Notes: generated by a model from the letters alone, not told the origin. DNA of 64,000 nucleotides from Haloferax denitrificans ATCC 35960 (GCF_000337795.1 NZ_AOLP01000008.1:124001-188000), one strand, 5' to 3'; shown: positions 52,011 through 62,032, counted from the stretch's first letter. Translations and numbers: made by a program.

Positions 52011-52053
52011 CTGCGCGCTGAACTGGCCGCGCGCGGCCGCTGTCCGTCCCGAT

Positions 52054-52914
52054 TCAGTACAACCGAACGTCCGAGCGGAACTCGGGCCGCCCGGTCGCCG
52101 CCACGTCGAGGCGGAACAGCGCGCCCGCATCGTCGTCTGCTCCGCCGTCCCCGTCCTCGTCGCCGCCGGCGGTCGTCACGTAGAGCGAATCGAGGTCAGG
52201 CCCGCCGAAGGCGACGCTCGTCACTTTCTCCGTCGGCACGTCGAACCGGTCGAGTTCGGTTCCGTCGGCGTCGTACTTGACCACGCGGCCCCCCTCCCAG
52301 CGGGCCGACCAGATGTGACCCGCCGAATCGACCGTCATCCCGTCCGGCAGTCCCGGCGTCTCCGGCGATTCGACGAACCGCTCGCGGTCCGAGACGGCTC
52401 CCGTCTTCTCCTCGTAGGCGTACCGATAGATGGTGTGCGCCTCGGTCTCCGTGAAGTAGAACCGCTCGCGGTCGCGGGTGAACCCCATCCCGTTCGGGAT
52501 TCCGACGCCGGTCTCGACCGTCGTCACCGTCCCGTCCGTGTCGAGGCGGAACAGCCGCCCGCCCGCGGATTCGGCGGGCATCGTCCCGCAGAACACCCGC
52601 CCGGCGGGGTCGGCGATGACGTCGTTGAACCGGGTCGGCGAGTCGACGATTTCGGTCACTCCTGTGAGTTCGCCGTCGACGACGCGCCCGACGCGGCCGC
52701 GGTCCATGAACGCCAGGAGCGACCCGTCGCGCTGAATCGTCACCCCGGCGATGACCGACGTTTCGACCGGACAGTCGTGCGCCCCCGTCTCGGGGTCGTA
52801 GCGATGGAGTCGCCCGGATTCGATGTCTACCCAGTACAGCCGCTTTTCGTCGGGGTGCCAGACCGGCCCCTCGCCGAGTCGGCACGACGTGTCGACCACT
52901 CTCGTGACGGTCAT
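52054..52914 (-). CDS. xacC: Pentonolactonase (SMP-30/regucalcin family)
   Basis: 286 aa six-bladed propeller. CRLGEGPVWHPDEKRLYWVD holds the metal Glu, TRFNDVIADPAGRVFCGTM the Asn, and LPDGMTVDSAGHIWSARW the Asp. It opens xylono- and arabino-lactones to the acids. It follows the SDR on the minus strand by 74 bp, so those two are likely co-transcribed. Confidence 0.88.
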   Translation of the reverse strand: MTVTRVVDTSCRLGEGPVWHPDEKRLYWVDIESGRLHRYDPETGAHDCPVETSVIAGVTIQRDGSLLAFMDRGRVGRVVDGELTGVTEIVDSPTRFNDVIADPAGRVFCGTMPAESAGGRLFRLDTDGTVTTVETGVGIPNGMGFTRDRERFYFTETEAHTIYRYAYEEKTGAVSDRERFVESPETPGLPDGMTVDSAGHIWSARWEGGRVVKYDADGTELDRFDVPTEKVTSVAFGGPDLDSLYVTTAGGDEDGDGGADDDAGALFRLDVAATGRPEFRSDVRLY

Positions 52915-52987
52915 GGGCGTCCGTTCGGAACCGACCGCAAAATACGCTTCCCTCGATTGTTGGCAGTACCGTCGCGCCCGCGGCCGC

Positions 52988-53728
52988 TCAGAAGTGCGAG
53001 AGCTTGTCGCGCCGGTAGAGGTCGAGCGACAGCACCGTGTTCGGCGACCGCTGGCGGACCGCGTAGGCGATGGCGTCGGCGACCTCTATCGCCTCCGTCA
53101 CTTCGCCCTCCTCGAACGACTCTTCGAGCGTCTCGCCGCTCTCGGAGCCGAACTCGGTCCGAACCTCGGTCGGGTTGACGCAGGTCACGCCGACGTTCTC
53201 CTCGCCGATGGACCCCTGCAGGCTCGACGCGAACCCGCGGACCCACCACTTCGTCGCGGCGTACACCGGGTTGTGCGGTCGCGGGTGGTTCCCGGACATG
53301 CTCCCGAGGAAGACGAGGTTCCCCTCGGACTCCACGAGATGCGGAATCGACTCTCTGGCCGTGTAGAACATCCCGTCGACGTTGACGCCGGTCATCAGGC
53401 GGTACTCCTCGTCGGTCAACTCCGCGACCGACTTGTCGATGCCGAGGCCGGCGTTGCAGACGACGATATCGAGCGAGCCGAACCGCTCGACGGTCGCGTC
53501 GACGAGCGCCCGGACCGCGTCGGAGTCGGTCACGTCCGTCGGCACGACGCTCACGACGGCGTCCGTCGCCTCGCGAATCTCGTCAGCGAGCGATTCCAGT
53601 CGTTCGACTCTGCGGGCGGCGAGACAGACGTCCGCGCCGTCCTCGGCGAGCACGCGCGCCGTCGCCGCGCCGATTCCCGAACTCGCACCCGTGACGAGCG
53701 CCGTGCGTCCGTCGAGTGGGTCTTCCAT
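52988..53728 (-). CDS. Short-chain dehydrogenase/reductase
   Basis: 246 aa from the ATG at 53728 (MEDPLDGRTALVTGASSGIG); an ATG seven codons upstream is the alternative. The rest is classical SDR, ending in VLSLDLYRRDKLSHF: NAGLGIDKSVAEL, FLGSMSGNHPRPHNPVYAATK with the Tyr-x3-Lys pair. Similar to clavulanate-type SDRs. A role in pentose metabolism is suggested only by position. Confidence 0.85.
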   Translation of the reverse strand: MEDPLDGRTALVTGASSGIGAATARVLAEDGADVCLAARRVERLESLADEIREATDAVVSVVPTDVTDSDAVRALVDATVERFGSLDIVVCNAGLGIDKSVAELTDEEYRLMTGVNVDGMFYTARESIPHLVESEGNLVFLGSMSGNHPRPHNPVYAATKWWVRGFASSLQGSIGEENVGVTCVNPTEVRTEFGSESGETLEESFEEGEVTEAIEVADAIAYAVRQRSPNTVLSLDLYRRDKLSHF

Positions 53729-53820
53729 GGCGGTTGGTCGGTCGACCATACGCCGTGATTGTGACCCTGTTTCATACGTGTTTTCCCCGTGGCAATCCGG
53801 CGGCGGGCGCTTGGAACACG

Positions 53821-53843
53821 TTTATTAGACTCCCATCGATTGT
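53821..53843. promoter_or_regulatory. xacB promoter with shared motif
   Basis: TATA-like TTTATTA (53821-53827) is about 26 bp before the ATG at 53850. CCATCGATTGT at 53833-53843 is the reverse complement of the xacE motif and lies between the TATA box and the expected transcription start. Confidence 0.55.
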
Positions 53844-53849
53844 CATCGT

Positions 53850-54614
53850 ATGGCACGCATTGCGGTCACCGGAGCGGCTGGCAACGTCGGGAGAGTCACG
53901 GTCGAAGCGCTGGCTTCGGACCACGACGTGACGCCCATCACGCACCGCGAGCGCGAGGGACTCGACAGCGTCATCCTCGACGTGCGCGACGAAGACGCGC
54001 TGACGGAGGCGTTCGAGGGCCACGACATCGTCGTCCATCTCGCGGCCAACCCGAACCCCGACGCGGCGTGGGACAGCGTCTACGAGGTCAACATCGGCGG
54101 CACGTACAACGTCTACGAGGCGGCGTTGGCGGCCGATATCGACCGACTCGTCTTCGCCAGCACGAACCACGTCCACCAGATGTACAACATCGCGGACGCG
54201 ACCCGGCCGGAGACGCTGGCCGCCGACGCCGAGGCGGTTCGGGTGTCTGACCCGCCGCGCCCCGACTCGTACTACGGCGTGAGCAAGGTGTTCGGCGAGG
54301 CGCTGGGCAACTACTACGCGGACCGACACGGGTTGGAAGTGCTCAATCTCCGCATCGGGTGGCTCCTGTCGGCCGACGAGGTCCGCGAGAAGATGGACGA
54401 AGAGGAGTCCGTCGCGCGCTACGTCCGCGCGATGTGGCTTAGTCCCCGCGACTGCGAGCAGGGGATGCGGCGGGCCGTCGAAGCGCCGCTTCCCGACTCA
54501 CCGCTCGCTGTCAACCTCGTCTCGGCGAACGACGACCGGTATCTCTCGCTCACAGAGACGATGCGAACCATCGGCTATCGCCCGCGAGACAACTCGGCGA
54601 CCGTCGTGGAGTGA
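53850..54614 (+). CDS. xacB: L-arabinose 1-dehydrogenase (extended SDR family)
   Basis: 254 aa. IAVTGAAGNVGRVTVEAL is the NAD-binding motif, HLAANPNPDAAWDSVYEVNIGG follows, and the active-site Tyr-x3-Lys is in DSYYGVSKVFGEAL. An epimerase-like SDR of this kind at this locus was found to be the L-arabinose dehydrogenase in Haloferax volcanii. It delivers arabino-lactone to the SMP-30 lactonase. Symbol from memory. Confidence 0.85.
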   Translation: MARIAVTGAAGNVGRVTVEALASDHDVTPITHREREGLDSVILDVRDEDALTEAFEGHDIVVHLAANPNPDAAWDSVYEVNIGGTYNVYEAALAADIDRLVFASTNHVHQMYNIADATRPETLAADAEAVRVSDPPRPDSYYGVSKVFGEALGNYYADRHGLEVLNLRIGWLLSADEVREKMDEEESVARYVRAMWLSPRDCEQGMRRAVEAPLPDSPLAVNLVSANDDRYLSLTETMRTIGYRPRDNSATVVE

Positions 54615-54892
54615 GCGGCAGAGTTGGCTGAGGACGGGGTCGTTGGCTGAGCGACTGTGGGGTGACGCCCGGCGATACCGACGTACTGCGACTGCGAGAC
54701 GGACGGTGTCGCGGGCGACGACGAGCGACCTCGCGCGGCGTCTAGTTCGACTCTCGAAAGTGCGTCCAGATGCTCGCTCGGTGGTTCTCGGGGCGAAACC
54801 CTCGCGAAACGTGTTGACGAGACCCCGTCCACTTTTATATCATCATCTAGCATCCACAACTTATATATGCGGGTATATAACATGGGTAATAC
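54615..54892. promoter_or_regulatory. Promoter region of the sugar ABC operon
   Basis: 278 bp. ACTTTTATATC near 54831, ACTTATATATGC near 54859 and GGTATATAAC near 54872 are three TATA-like boxes before the ATG at 54893. The 11-bp motif of the xacE and xacB promoters is not seen here. Confidence 0.5.
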
Positions 54893-56272
54893 ATGGTCGA
54901 GCATGATAGTAGCGATGAACGTGTGAATCGTCGAAAATACCTGAAGGCCCTGACCGTGGGTGCGGCCGCTGGCATCGCGGGGTGTACCGGCGGTGGCGGA
55001 GCCGAGACGGAGGGCACCGAGAGCGGAAGCGGGGACAGTTCTGGCAGTTCCGGCGACGACACCGAGACCGGCGGGAGCAGTTCGGGCAGTACGTGGGACT
55101 CGCAACTCGAAGTGCTTCACGGCTGGGCCGGCGGCGACGGCGAGGCGGCGGTCACCGCGCTCATCGAGGCGTTCGAGGAGGAGTATCCCGAGATGGATAC
55201 GAACTTCCAGGCGGTCGGCGCGAGCGCGAACGTGAACCTCAACGCGACGATTCTCCGGCGACTCGCGAACAACAACCCGATGAGTTCGTTCGCCAACTGG
55301 CCGGGGAAGAACCTCGAACGGTACTCGGGCGCGCTGATGGACCTCGAAGCGGACGTGTGGGACGCCGAAGGGTTCAAAGACACCATGCAGTCCCGCGCGG
55401 TCGAACTGTGTAAGTTCAACGACAAGATGCCGGCGGTCCCAATCGGCTCTCACCGGATGAACAACCTGTTTTACAACACCGCGGTGTTCGAGGAGGCCGG
55501 CATCGACGCGTCGAGCCTCGACAGCGTCGACGCGCTCCTCGACGCGCTCGAAGCCATCGACCAGAACACGGACGTGACGCCGATGGCGCAGGCGATGGTC
55601 GCGCCGTGGACGAACCTCCAACTCTGGGCGCAGATTCTGACGAGCCAGAGCGGTGTCGAGGCGTACACGAACTTCATCGAGGGCAACCCCGACAGGGCGG
55701 CCGTCGTCGAGGCGCTCGAAGCGCTGAAGACCATCAACGAGAACTACATCACCGCCGACGCCTCGTCCATCAGCTTCACGACGGCGGGGCAGAAGGTCAT
55801 CTCGGGCAACGCGGCGACCATCCATCAGGGGAACTGGGTGTACGGGATGTTCCGCGCCGACGACAGCTTCAACTACAAAGAGCAGTGGGACTGGATACCG
55901 TTCCCGGGCACGGAAGGCATCTACTTCTACCACGTTGACTCCATCGTCGCGCCGAGCAACAACCCGAGCCGCGAGGAGACCATCGCGTGGCAGAAGTTCG
56001 TCGGCACGAAGAAGGCCCAAATCGCCTTCAACAACCCCAAGGGGTCGGTCCCGCTTCGCACCGACATCGACCCGAGCGAACTGACCGACTTCCTCGCGAT
56101 GACCTACGAGGACCTCACCGACTCGGAGGCGTACCCGCCGACCATCGCCCACGGTCTCGCCGTCACGCCCAAGACGATGGGCGCGTGTAAGACCGCCTTC
56201 GGCGATAACTTCATGGGGCCGTTCAAGGTCGAAGCCACCGCCGACGCGCTCGTCGAAGCGGTCTCCGAGTAA
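54893..56272 (+). CDS. xacG: Pentose ABC transporter substrate-binding lipoprotein
   Basis: 459 aa. NRRKYLKAL with a lipobox ending in GIAGC and an acidic Ser/Gly linker (about residues 33-70) are a Tat lipoprotein signal. The body is a family 1 sugar receptor (VLHGWAGGDGEAAVTALIEAF; FANWPGKNLERYSG; FSGNAATIHQGNW-type region). In Haloferax volcanii the transporter at this locus imports xylose and arabinose. First of five genes. Confidence 0.9.
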   Translation: MVEHDSSDERVNRRKYLKALTVGAAAGIAGCTGGGGAETEGTESGSGDSSGSSGDDTETGGSSSGSTWDSQLEVLHGWAGGDGEAAVTALIEAFEEEYPEMDTNFQAVGASANVNLNATILRRLANNNPMSSFANWPGKNLERYSGALMDLEADVWDAEGFKDTMQSRAVELCKFNDKMPAVPIGSHRMNNLFYNTAVFEEAGIDASSLDSVDALLDALEAIDQNTDVTPMAQAMVAPWTNLQLWAQILTSQSGVEAYTNFIEGNPDRAAVVEALEALKTINENYITADASSISFTTAGQKVISGNAATIHQGNWVYGMFRADDSFNYKEQWDWIPFPGTEGIYFYHVDSIVAPSNNPSREETIAWQKFVGTKKAQIAFNNPKGSVPLRTDIDPSELTDFLAMTYEDLTDSEAYPPTIAHGLAVTPKTMGACKTAFGDNFMGPFKVEATADALVEAVSE

Positions 56273-56326
56273 CGCTTCGGTCGAAACTACACCTTTATCA
56301 TACACAAATAAAATATAGGTATATCG

Positions 56327-57280
56327 ATGGCTACACACGATAACACGGAGCAGGTCACCGACACGACCGACGAGGCGGTCGGGTGGGAGTCGAAGCTCCG
56401 GTATTTCCTCAACAGCGACTTCGTTCGCTCCGCGCCGTACTGGGGAATCCCGTTCGTCCTCATGAGCATCGCCGTCTACGGTGGCATCGGCTACAACTTC
56501 GCCATCTCGTTTACGGACTACGAGGGCCTCGGGACCCCCGATTACTCCACGCTCGACTTGGAGATGTACACACAGGCGCTGTCGAGCGACGCGTTCATCT
56601 CCGCCGCGCAGAACAATCTGGTTCTCCTCGTCGGCTTCACGACTATCTGTCTGGTACTCGGCCTGTTCCTCGCGGTCCTGTTGGACCACGGCATCCGGTT
56701 TTCCGAGAAGTTCCAGACGGTCTATCTCCTCCCGATGAGCCTCTCGTTCGTCGTCACCGCGCAACTGTGGCTCTGGATGTTCAACGTCGAAAGCGGCATC
56801 CTCAACCTCGTCGTGACGACCCTCGGGTTCAACCCGGTAGACTGGCTCGGGAACCCATCCATCGCGCTCGGCGCGGTGATATTCGCCCTCATCTGGCAGT
56901 TCAGCGGGTACACGATGGTCGTCTACCTCGCGGGGCTCCAGTCGATTCCCGACGACCAGTTCGAGGCCGCCCGCGTCGACGGCGCGAGCATCATCCGGAC
57001 CTACCTCCGCATCATCGTCCCGCAACTCAAGGAAGCGTCCGTCAGCGCGGCCGTCGTGCTGATGGTGTTCGCGCTGAAGGCGTTCACGTTCCTGTATGCG
57101 CTCGTCGGCCGGTACCGCCCGCCGAACGGGACGGACATCCTGGCGACGCTCATGGTGCGCCGCGCGTTCAAGTTCGGTGAGTGGGCCTACTCGGCCGCCA
57201 TCGCCACCATGCTTCTCATCATGGCGCTCGGCGTCATCGGACCGTACCTCTACTACCAGTACAAACAGGGGAGTCTCTGA
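56327..57280 (+). CDS. xacH: Pentose ABC transporter permease 1
   Basis: 317 aa, MalF-like: GYNFAISFTDYEGLG, a long set of hydrophobic spans, and the EAA loop FEAARVDGASIIRTYLRIIVPQLKEA. Two nt separate it from the next permease. TATATCG just before the start is part of an AT-rich 54-bp spacer. Confidence 0.92.
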   Translation: MATHDNTEQVTDTTDEAVGWESKLRYFLNSDFVRSAPYWGIPFVLMSIAVYGGIGYNFAISFTDYEGLGTPDYSTLDLEMYTQALSSDAFISAAQNNLVLLVGFTTICLVLGLFLAVLLDHGIRFSEKFQTVYLLPMSLSFVVTAQLWLWMFNVESGILNLVVTTLGFNPVDWLGNPSIALGAVIFALIWQFSGYTMVVYLAGLQSIPDDQFEAARVDGASIIRTYLRIIVPQLKEASVSAAVVLMVFALKAFTFLYALVGRYRPPNGTDILATLMVRRAFKFGEWAYSAAIATMLLIMALGVIGPYLYYQYKQGSL

Positions 57281-57282
57281 CC

Positions 57283-58212
57283 ATGTCACAGCCGTCATCC
57301 ACAGGCAGTTTCGACGTCGCATCGCTCGTCGAGGACGTGAACCTCCGGCGCGTCGCCCAGTACGCGCTCGTCGTGTTCTTCCTCGGCTTTTTCCTCGTCC
57401 CGCTGGAGACGGGAATCATGACCGCCATCAAGACGAACGAGTCGGTCGCGCGCTCGCTCCCCTTCGCGCCGCCGGTCGGCGAGGGCTTCACCCTCGGGAA
57501 CATCCAGTTCGCCCTCGAACAGCTCTCGGGGTCGTTCTTCAACTCGCTCATCATGTCGATTCCGGCGACCATCGGGAGCGTCCTGTTCGGGAGTATGGCC
57601 GCCTACGGCCTCACGATGGTCAACTGGCGGGCGCAGATGGGCATGCTGATGCTGTTCGTCGTCGGCGTCTTCGTCCCCTACCAGGCCGTGTTGGTCCCGC
57701 TCGCGCGCTTCTGGAACAACATCTTCCCGCTCGCGCGGATGCTAGAGCCGATGGTGGCGTCGATACCCTTCTTCCAGGGGTACCACGCCGAACTCGTGCC
57801 GCTCGTCATCACCCACATCGCCTACGGGATTCCCATCTGTACGATACTGTTCCGGTCGTACTACCAGAGCCTCCCGAACTCGCTCGTTGAGGCCGGGAAA
57901 ATCGACGGCGCGAGCATCACGAAGATTTACCGGCGCGTCATCCTGCCCATCTCGAAGCCGATGTTCGGCGTCGTGTTCATCTACCAGTTCACGCAGATTT
58001 ACAACGAGTTCCTCTTCGCGTTCACGCTCGTCACCGGGTCCGACGCGCCGGCGGCACCGGTCACGCTGGTGCTTCCCGCAATCGGGGCGTCGACCTCCGG
58101 CATCGACTTCGGTATCAGGATGTCCGCGGCGTTCCTCGCGGCGGTTCCGACGCTCATCCTGTACGTCGCGTTCGCCGAGCAGTTCGCGAAGGGACTTCGC
58201 ACGGAGGCCTAA
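57283..58212 (+). CDS. xacI: Pentose ABC transporter permease 2
   Basis: 309 aa MalG-like from the ATG at 57283; the EAA loop is LVEAGKIDGASITKIYRRVILPISKP. Partner of xacH in the membrane channel. Confidence 0.92.
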   Translation: MSQPSSTGSFDVASLVEDVNLRRVAQYALVVFFLGFFLVPLETGIMTAIKTNESVARSLPFAPPVGEGFTLGNIQFALEQLSGSFFNSLIMSIPATIGSVLFGSMAAYGLTMVNWRAQMGMLMLFVVGVFVPYQAVLVPLARFWNNIFPLARMLEPMVASIPFFQGYHAELVPLVITHIAYGIPICTILFRSYYQSLPNSLVEAGKIDGASITKIYRRVILPISKPMFGVVFIYQFTQIYNEFLFAFTLVTGSDAPAAPVTLVLPAIGASTSGIDFGIRMSAAFLAAVPTLILYVAFAEQFAKGLRTEA

Positions 58213-58215
58213 CCC

Positions 58216-59382
58216 ATGGGACAGATTCAACTCACCGGCCTGACGAAGCGCTTCGGCGACACGGTCGCCGTCGACGACCTCTCGCTCGACATCGACGACG
58301 AGGAGTTCCTCGTGCTCGTCGGTCCCTCGGGGTGCGGCAAATCGACGACGCTCCGGATGCTCGCCGGCTTGGAGACCCCGACCAGCGGGGACATCTACAT
58401 CGGCGGGGACCACATGAACTACCGCGTCCCGCAGAACCGCGACATCGCGATGGTGTTCCAGGACTACGCGCTGTACCCCCACATGACCGTCCGGCAGAAC
58501 ATCCGGTTCGGACTCGAAGAAGAGGAGGGATACACGTCTGCGGAGCGCGACGAGCGCGTCGTCGAAGTCGCCGAGACGCTCGGCATCGCCGACCTGCTCG
58601 ACCGCAAGCCCGACGAACTCTCCGGCGGCCAGCAACAGCGGGTCGCCCTCGGGCGTGCTATCGTGCGCGACCCCGAGGTGTTCCTGATGGACGAGCCGCT
58701 GTCCAACCTGGACGCCAAACTCCGGGCGGAGATGCGGACCGAACTCCAGAACCTGCAGGACCAGCTCGCGGTCACGACCGTCTACGTCACCCACAACCAG
58801 ACCGAGGCGATGACGATGGCGGACCGCATCGCCGTCATGGACGGCGGCGAACTCCAGCAGGTGGCCTCACCCTTCGAGTGCTACCACGAGCCGAACAACC
58901 TGTTCGTCGCGGAGTTCATCGGCGAGCCGATGATAAACCTCGTCCGCGGGACGCGCTCGGAGACGGCGTTCGTCGGCGAGCACTTCTCGTACCCGCTCGA
59001 CGCGGACGTGATGGAGTCCGTCGGCGACCGCGAGGACCTCGTCTTGGGGATTCGCCCCGAAGACATCGCGGTCGTCGACGCGACGACCGACGACACTCCC
59101 GCCGACGACGCCGCACTCGGCGACCACGAACTCCGGATGGACGTGACCGTCGTGGAGCCCCACGGCGACCAGAACGTCCTCCACCTCTCGCACCCGGACC
59201 AACCCTCTGCCGACGACGCATTGCAGGCTGTCACGGAGGGGATGCACCTCGTCACGCGGGGCGACCGCGTCACGGTGACGATTCCGCCGGACAAGATTCA
59301 CGTGTTCGACGCGGAGACCGGAACCGCGGTACACAACCGCCGCCACGACCAGGAAGCCGACCGCACGCAACTCGAACAGTAG
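58216..59382 (+). CDS. xacJ: Sugar ABC transporter ATPase 1 (MalK/MsmK type)
   Basis: 388 aa. Walker A GPSGCGKST (about residues 36-44), Q-loop VFQDYALYPHM, signature LSGGQQQRVALGRA, Walker B VFLMDEPLSNLDAKL, and a C-terminal TOBE domain. It is paired with a second, very similar ATPase, so the transporter may use a heterodimer. Confidence 0.92.
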   Translation: MGQIQLTGLTKRFGDTVAVDDLSLDIDDEEFLVLVGPSGCGKSTTLRMLAGLETPTSGDIYIGGDHMNYRVPQNRDIAMVFQDYALYPHMTVRQNIRFGLEEEEGYTSAERDERVVEVAETLGIADLLDRKPDELSGGQQQRVALGRAIVRDPEVFLMDEPLSNLDAKLRAEMRTELQNLQDQLAVTTVYVTHNQTEAMTMADRIAVMDGGELQQVASPFECYHEPNNLFVAEFIGEPMINLVRGTRSETAFVGEHFSYPLDADVMESVGDREDLVLGIRPEDIAVVDATTDDTPADDAALGDHELRMDVTVVEPHGDQNVLHLSHPDQPSADDALQAVTEGMHLVTRGDRVTVTIPPDKIHVFDAETGTAVHNRRHDQEADRTQLEQ

Positions 59383-59384
59383 CC

Positions 59385-60536
59385 ATGGCACGATTGACAC
59401 TCGACGACGTAACGAAGGTGTACACCGACGACGGCGGCGACGACATCGTCGCCGTCGAAGAGATATCGCTCGACATCGACGACGGGGAGTTCCTCGTGCT
59501 CGTCGGTCCCTCGGGGTGTGGCAAATCGACGACGCTCCGGATGATGGCGGGGCTCGAAACCGTCACCGAGGGCGAACTCCGACTCGAAGAGCGCGTCCTC
59601 AACGACGTGTCCGCGCAGGACCGGGACATCGCGATGGTGTTCCAGTCGTACGCGCTGTACCCGCACAAGAGCGTCCGCGGGAACATGTCGTTCGGGCTCG
59701 AAGAATCGACCGACTTGCCGGACGACGAGATACGCCAGCAGGTCGAAACGACGACCGACATGCTCGGTATCTCCGACCTGCTCGACCGCAAGCCCGGACA
59801 GCTTTCGGGCGGCCAGCAACAGCGGGTCGCCCTCGGGCGCGCAATCGTGCGCGACCCCGAGGTGTTCCTGATGGACGAGCCGCTGTCCAACTTGGACGCC
59901 AAGCTCCGGGCGGAGATGCGCACCGAACTCCAGCGACTGCAGGAGGAACTCGGCGTCACGACCGTCTACGTCACCCACGACCAGACGGAGGCGATGACGA
60001 TGGGCGACCGCGTCGCCGTCCTCGACGACGGCGAACTCCAGCAGGTCGGCACGCCGCTTGACTGCTACCACCGGCCGAGCAACCTGTTCGTCGCCGGCTT
60101 CATCGGCGAGCCGTCGATGAACTTCTTCCCCGGGTCGCTTTCGGGCGACACCTTCAGCGGCGACGGCTTCGACTACCCGCTTTCGGGCGCGACCAGAGAC
60201 CAACTCGGCGACGCGGGCGGCCTCACGCTCGGCATCCGACCCGAGGACGTCGCGGTCGGCGAGCGGCGCTCCGGCGAGCGGACCTTCGACGCCGAGGTCG
60301 TCGTCGTCGAGCCGCAGGGGAACGAGAACACCGTCCACCTGCGGTTCGCCGACGGGGACGAGGGGCCCCAGTTCACCGCCACCACCACCGGGCGGTCGAG
60401 AGTCGAAGCGGGCGACCGGACGACCGTCACGTTCCCCGAAGACGCGATTCACCTGTTCGACGGGGAGACCGGCGACGCGCTGAAGAACCGAGAGCTCCCG
60501 TCGAACCGCGCCATCGACGCGTTCGTCTCGAACTGA
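59385..60536 (+). CDS. xacK: Sugar ABC transporter ATPase 2 (MalK/MsmK type)
   Basis: 383 aa from the ATG at 59385. Same motif set as the previous gene (GPSGCGKST, FQSYALYPHK, LSGGQQQRVALGRA, DEPLSNLDAKL) and a TOBE domain with changed loops (SLSGDTFSGDGFDYPLSG). The two ATPases are close paralogues at the ATPase core and diverge at the C-terminus. Confidence 0.92.
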   Translation: MARLTLDDVTKVYTDDGGDDIVAVEEISLDIDDGEFLVLVGPSGCGKSTTLRMMAGLETVTEGELRLEERVLNDVSAQDRDIAMVFQSYALYPHKSVRGNMSFGLEESTDLPDDEIRQQVETTTDMLGISDLLDRKPGQLSGGQQQRVALGRAIVRDPEVFLMDEPLSNLDAKLRAEMRTELQRLQEELGVTTVYVTHDQTEAMTMGDRVAVLDDGELQQVGTPLDCYHRPSNLFVAGFIGEPSMNFFPGSLSGDTFSGDGFDYPLSGATRDQLGDAGGLTLGIRPEDVAVGERRSGERTFDAEVVVVEPQGNENTVHLRFADGDEGPQFTATTTGRSRVEAGDRTTVTFPEDAIHLFDGETGDALKNRELPSNRAIDAFVSN

Positions 60537-60793
60537 CCGGTCACTGCTTTCTGCTTTTCGTCCGCGGTTCGCGCGCCGCTCTCAGCCGTCGAGCTATCTG
60601 TGTCAGCGTAGCGACTGCGTCCGCGAGTCGCGTCGCTCCGGTATCGAACTTCAGCGAGTGAAAAAGCGGCCGCGGGGGACGCGCCGCGTGCCGAGAGACG
60701 TTCGCGTTTCTCGCTCGCGGTGGTGCGTCCGGGTTATGGGTGCATGTCAGGCGGTCGCGGCCGCTGTGGGACAGTCTCGCTCTCGGTGGCGGG

Positions 60794-62032
60794 TTACTCC
60801 TCGTCGAAGAGCGTCTCCCCTTCGACCATGTGTTCTCCGACGGCGTCGAGGTCGAGCGTCAGCCCGAGGCCGGGTTTTTCGGGAATCTCCATGCGACCGT
60901 TCTGAATCAGGTCGTCCTCCTCGACGAGGTCCTCCCACCAGCCGAGCTGGTAGGAGTGGTATTCGAGGGCAAGCGAGTTCGGGATGGCCGCGGCGACCTG
61001 CGCGGACGCCATCGTCCCGATGGGCGACGAGACGTTGTGCATCGCCACGGGGATGTAGTACATGTCCGCGAGGTCGGCAATCTTCCGCGTCTCGCGCATG
61101 CCGCCGACGCGGGGCAGGTCGGGCGCGATGATGTCCACCGCCTGCGGTTCGAGCAGGGTCCGCTGGCCGAACTTCCGGTAGACGTTCTCGCCGACCGCGA
61201 TGGGCGTCGTCGTGGACTGGGTCACGAGCTTCTGCACGTCGTGGTTCTCCGGCGGGACGGGGTCTTCGAGCCACCACACGTCGTAGTCTTCCAACTCGGC
61301 GGCGAGGCGCTTTGCGCTCCCGCCGGTAAAGGACCAGTGGCAGTCGAACGCCACGTCCGCGCGGTCGCCGACGGCCTCGGTGACCGCCTCGACGATTTCG
61401 ACCTTGTGGTCGATTTCGGGGTTGCGGAGGTGGCGGTTCGCGCGGTCCTTCTCGTGGCCCGAGGGCACGTCGAGGTCGAACTTGATGGCGTCGTAGCCGA
61501 GCTCCTCGACCACGCGGACGCCCTCCTCGGCGCAGGCCTGCGGATTGGCCTCGTCTTCGGTGTGGAGGTCGCAGTAGACGCGCACCTCGTCGCGGTACTT
61601 CCCGCCGACGAGCTGATAGGCGGGCACGTCGAGGAGCTTCCCGGCCGCGTCGTGAAGCGCGATTTCGATGCCCGAGATGGCGGAGATGACCTTGCCCGAA
61701 ACCGAGCCCTCGCCGGACATCTTCTGGACGAGGTGCTCGTACAGGCGGTCGATGTCGAGGGGGTTCTCGCCGACGAGGAACGGTTTCATCCGCTCGATGA
61801 TGGCGGTGTCACCGCCGCCCCAGTAGGCCTCGCCGGTGCCGACGACGCCCGCGTCGGTGTAGACGCGGACGAGAATCCACGGGTAGTTCCCGTCGACCAT
61901 CGTCGTCTGTACGTCCGTGATTTCGGCGTCGCGGACGCCGCCTCGCGGATTCGTGATATCCATCGTCTCCGCGGACAGGTCGCGCATCGTGTACTCCGCG
62001 TTCGGGTCGCTAAGCTTCGCTTGCTCAACCAT
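60794..62032 (-). CDS. xacD: D-xylonate/L-arabinonate dehydratase (enolase superfamily)
   Basis: 412 aa, mandelate-racemase type: SISGIEIALHDAAGK-type cap region, KFDLDV strand with Lys, metal ligands in AFDCHWS, WLEDPVPPEN and PIAVGENVY, and the catalytic His in AMHNVSSPIG. It removes water from xylonate or arabinonate to give the 2-keto-3-deoxy acid. Convergent with xacK and divergent from xacF. Confidence 0.9.
   Translation of the reverse strand: MVEQAKLSDPNAEYTMRDLSAETMDITNPRGGVRDAEITDVQTTMVDGNYPWILVRVYTDAGVVGTGEAYWGGGDTAIIERMKPFLVGENPLDIDRLYEHLVQKMSGEGSVSGKVISAISGIEIALHDAAGKLLDVPAYQLVGGKYRDEVRVYCDLHTEDEANPQACAEEGVRVVEELGYDAIKFDLDVPSGHEKDRANRHLRNPEIDHKVEIVEAVTEAVGDRADVAFDCHWSFTGGSAKRLAAELEDYDVWWLEDPVPPENHDVQKLVTQSTTTPIAVGENVYRKFGQRTLLEPQAVDIIAPDLPRVGGMRETRKIADLADMYYIPVAMHNVSSPIGTMASAQVAAAIPNSLALEYHSYQLGWWEDLVEEDDLIQNGRMEIPEKPGLGLTLDLDAVGEHMVEGETLFDEE

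Noticed and set aside
54575-57322. A 915-codon antisense frame under the pentose transporter
   Set aside because: Shadow of three well-recognised genes on the plus strand.
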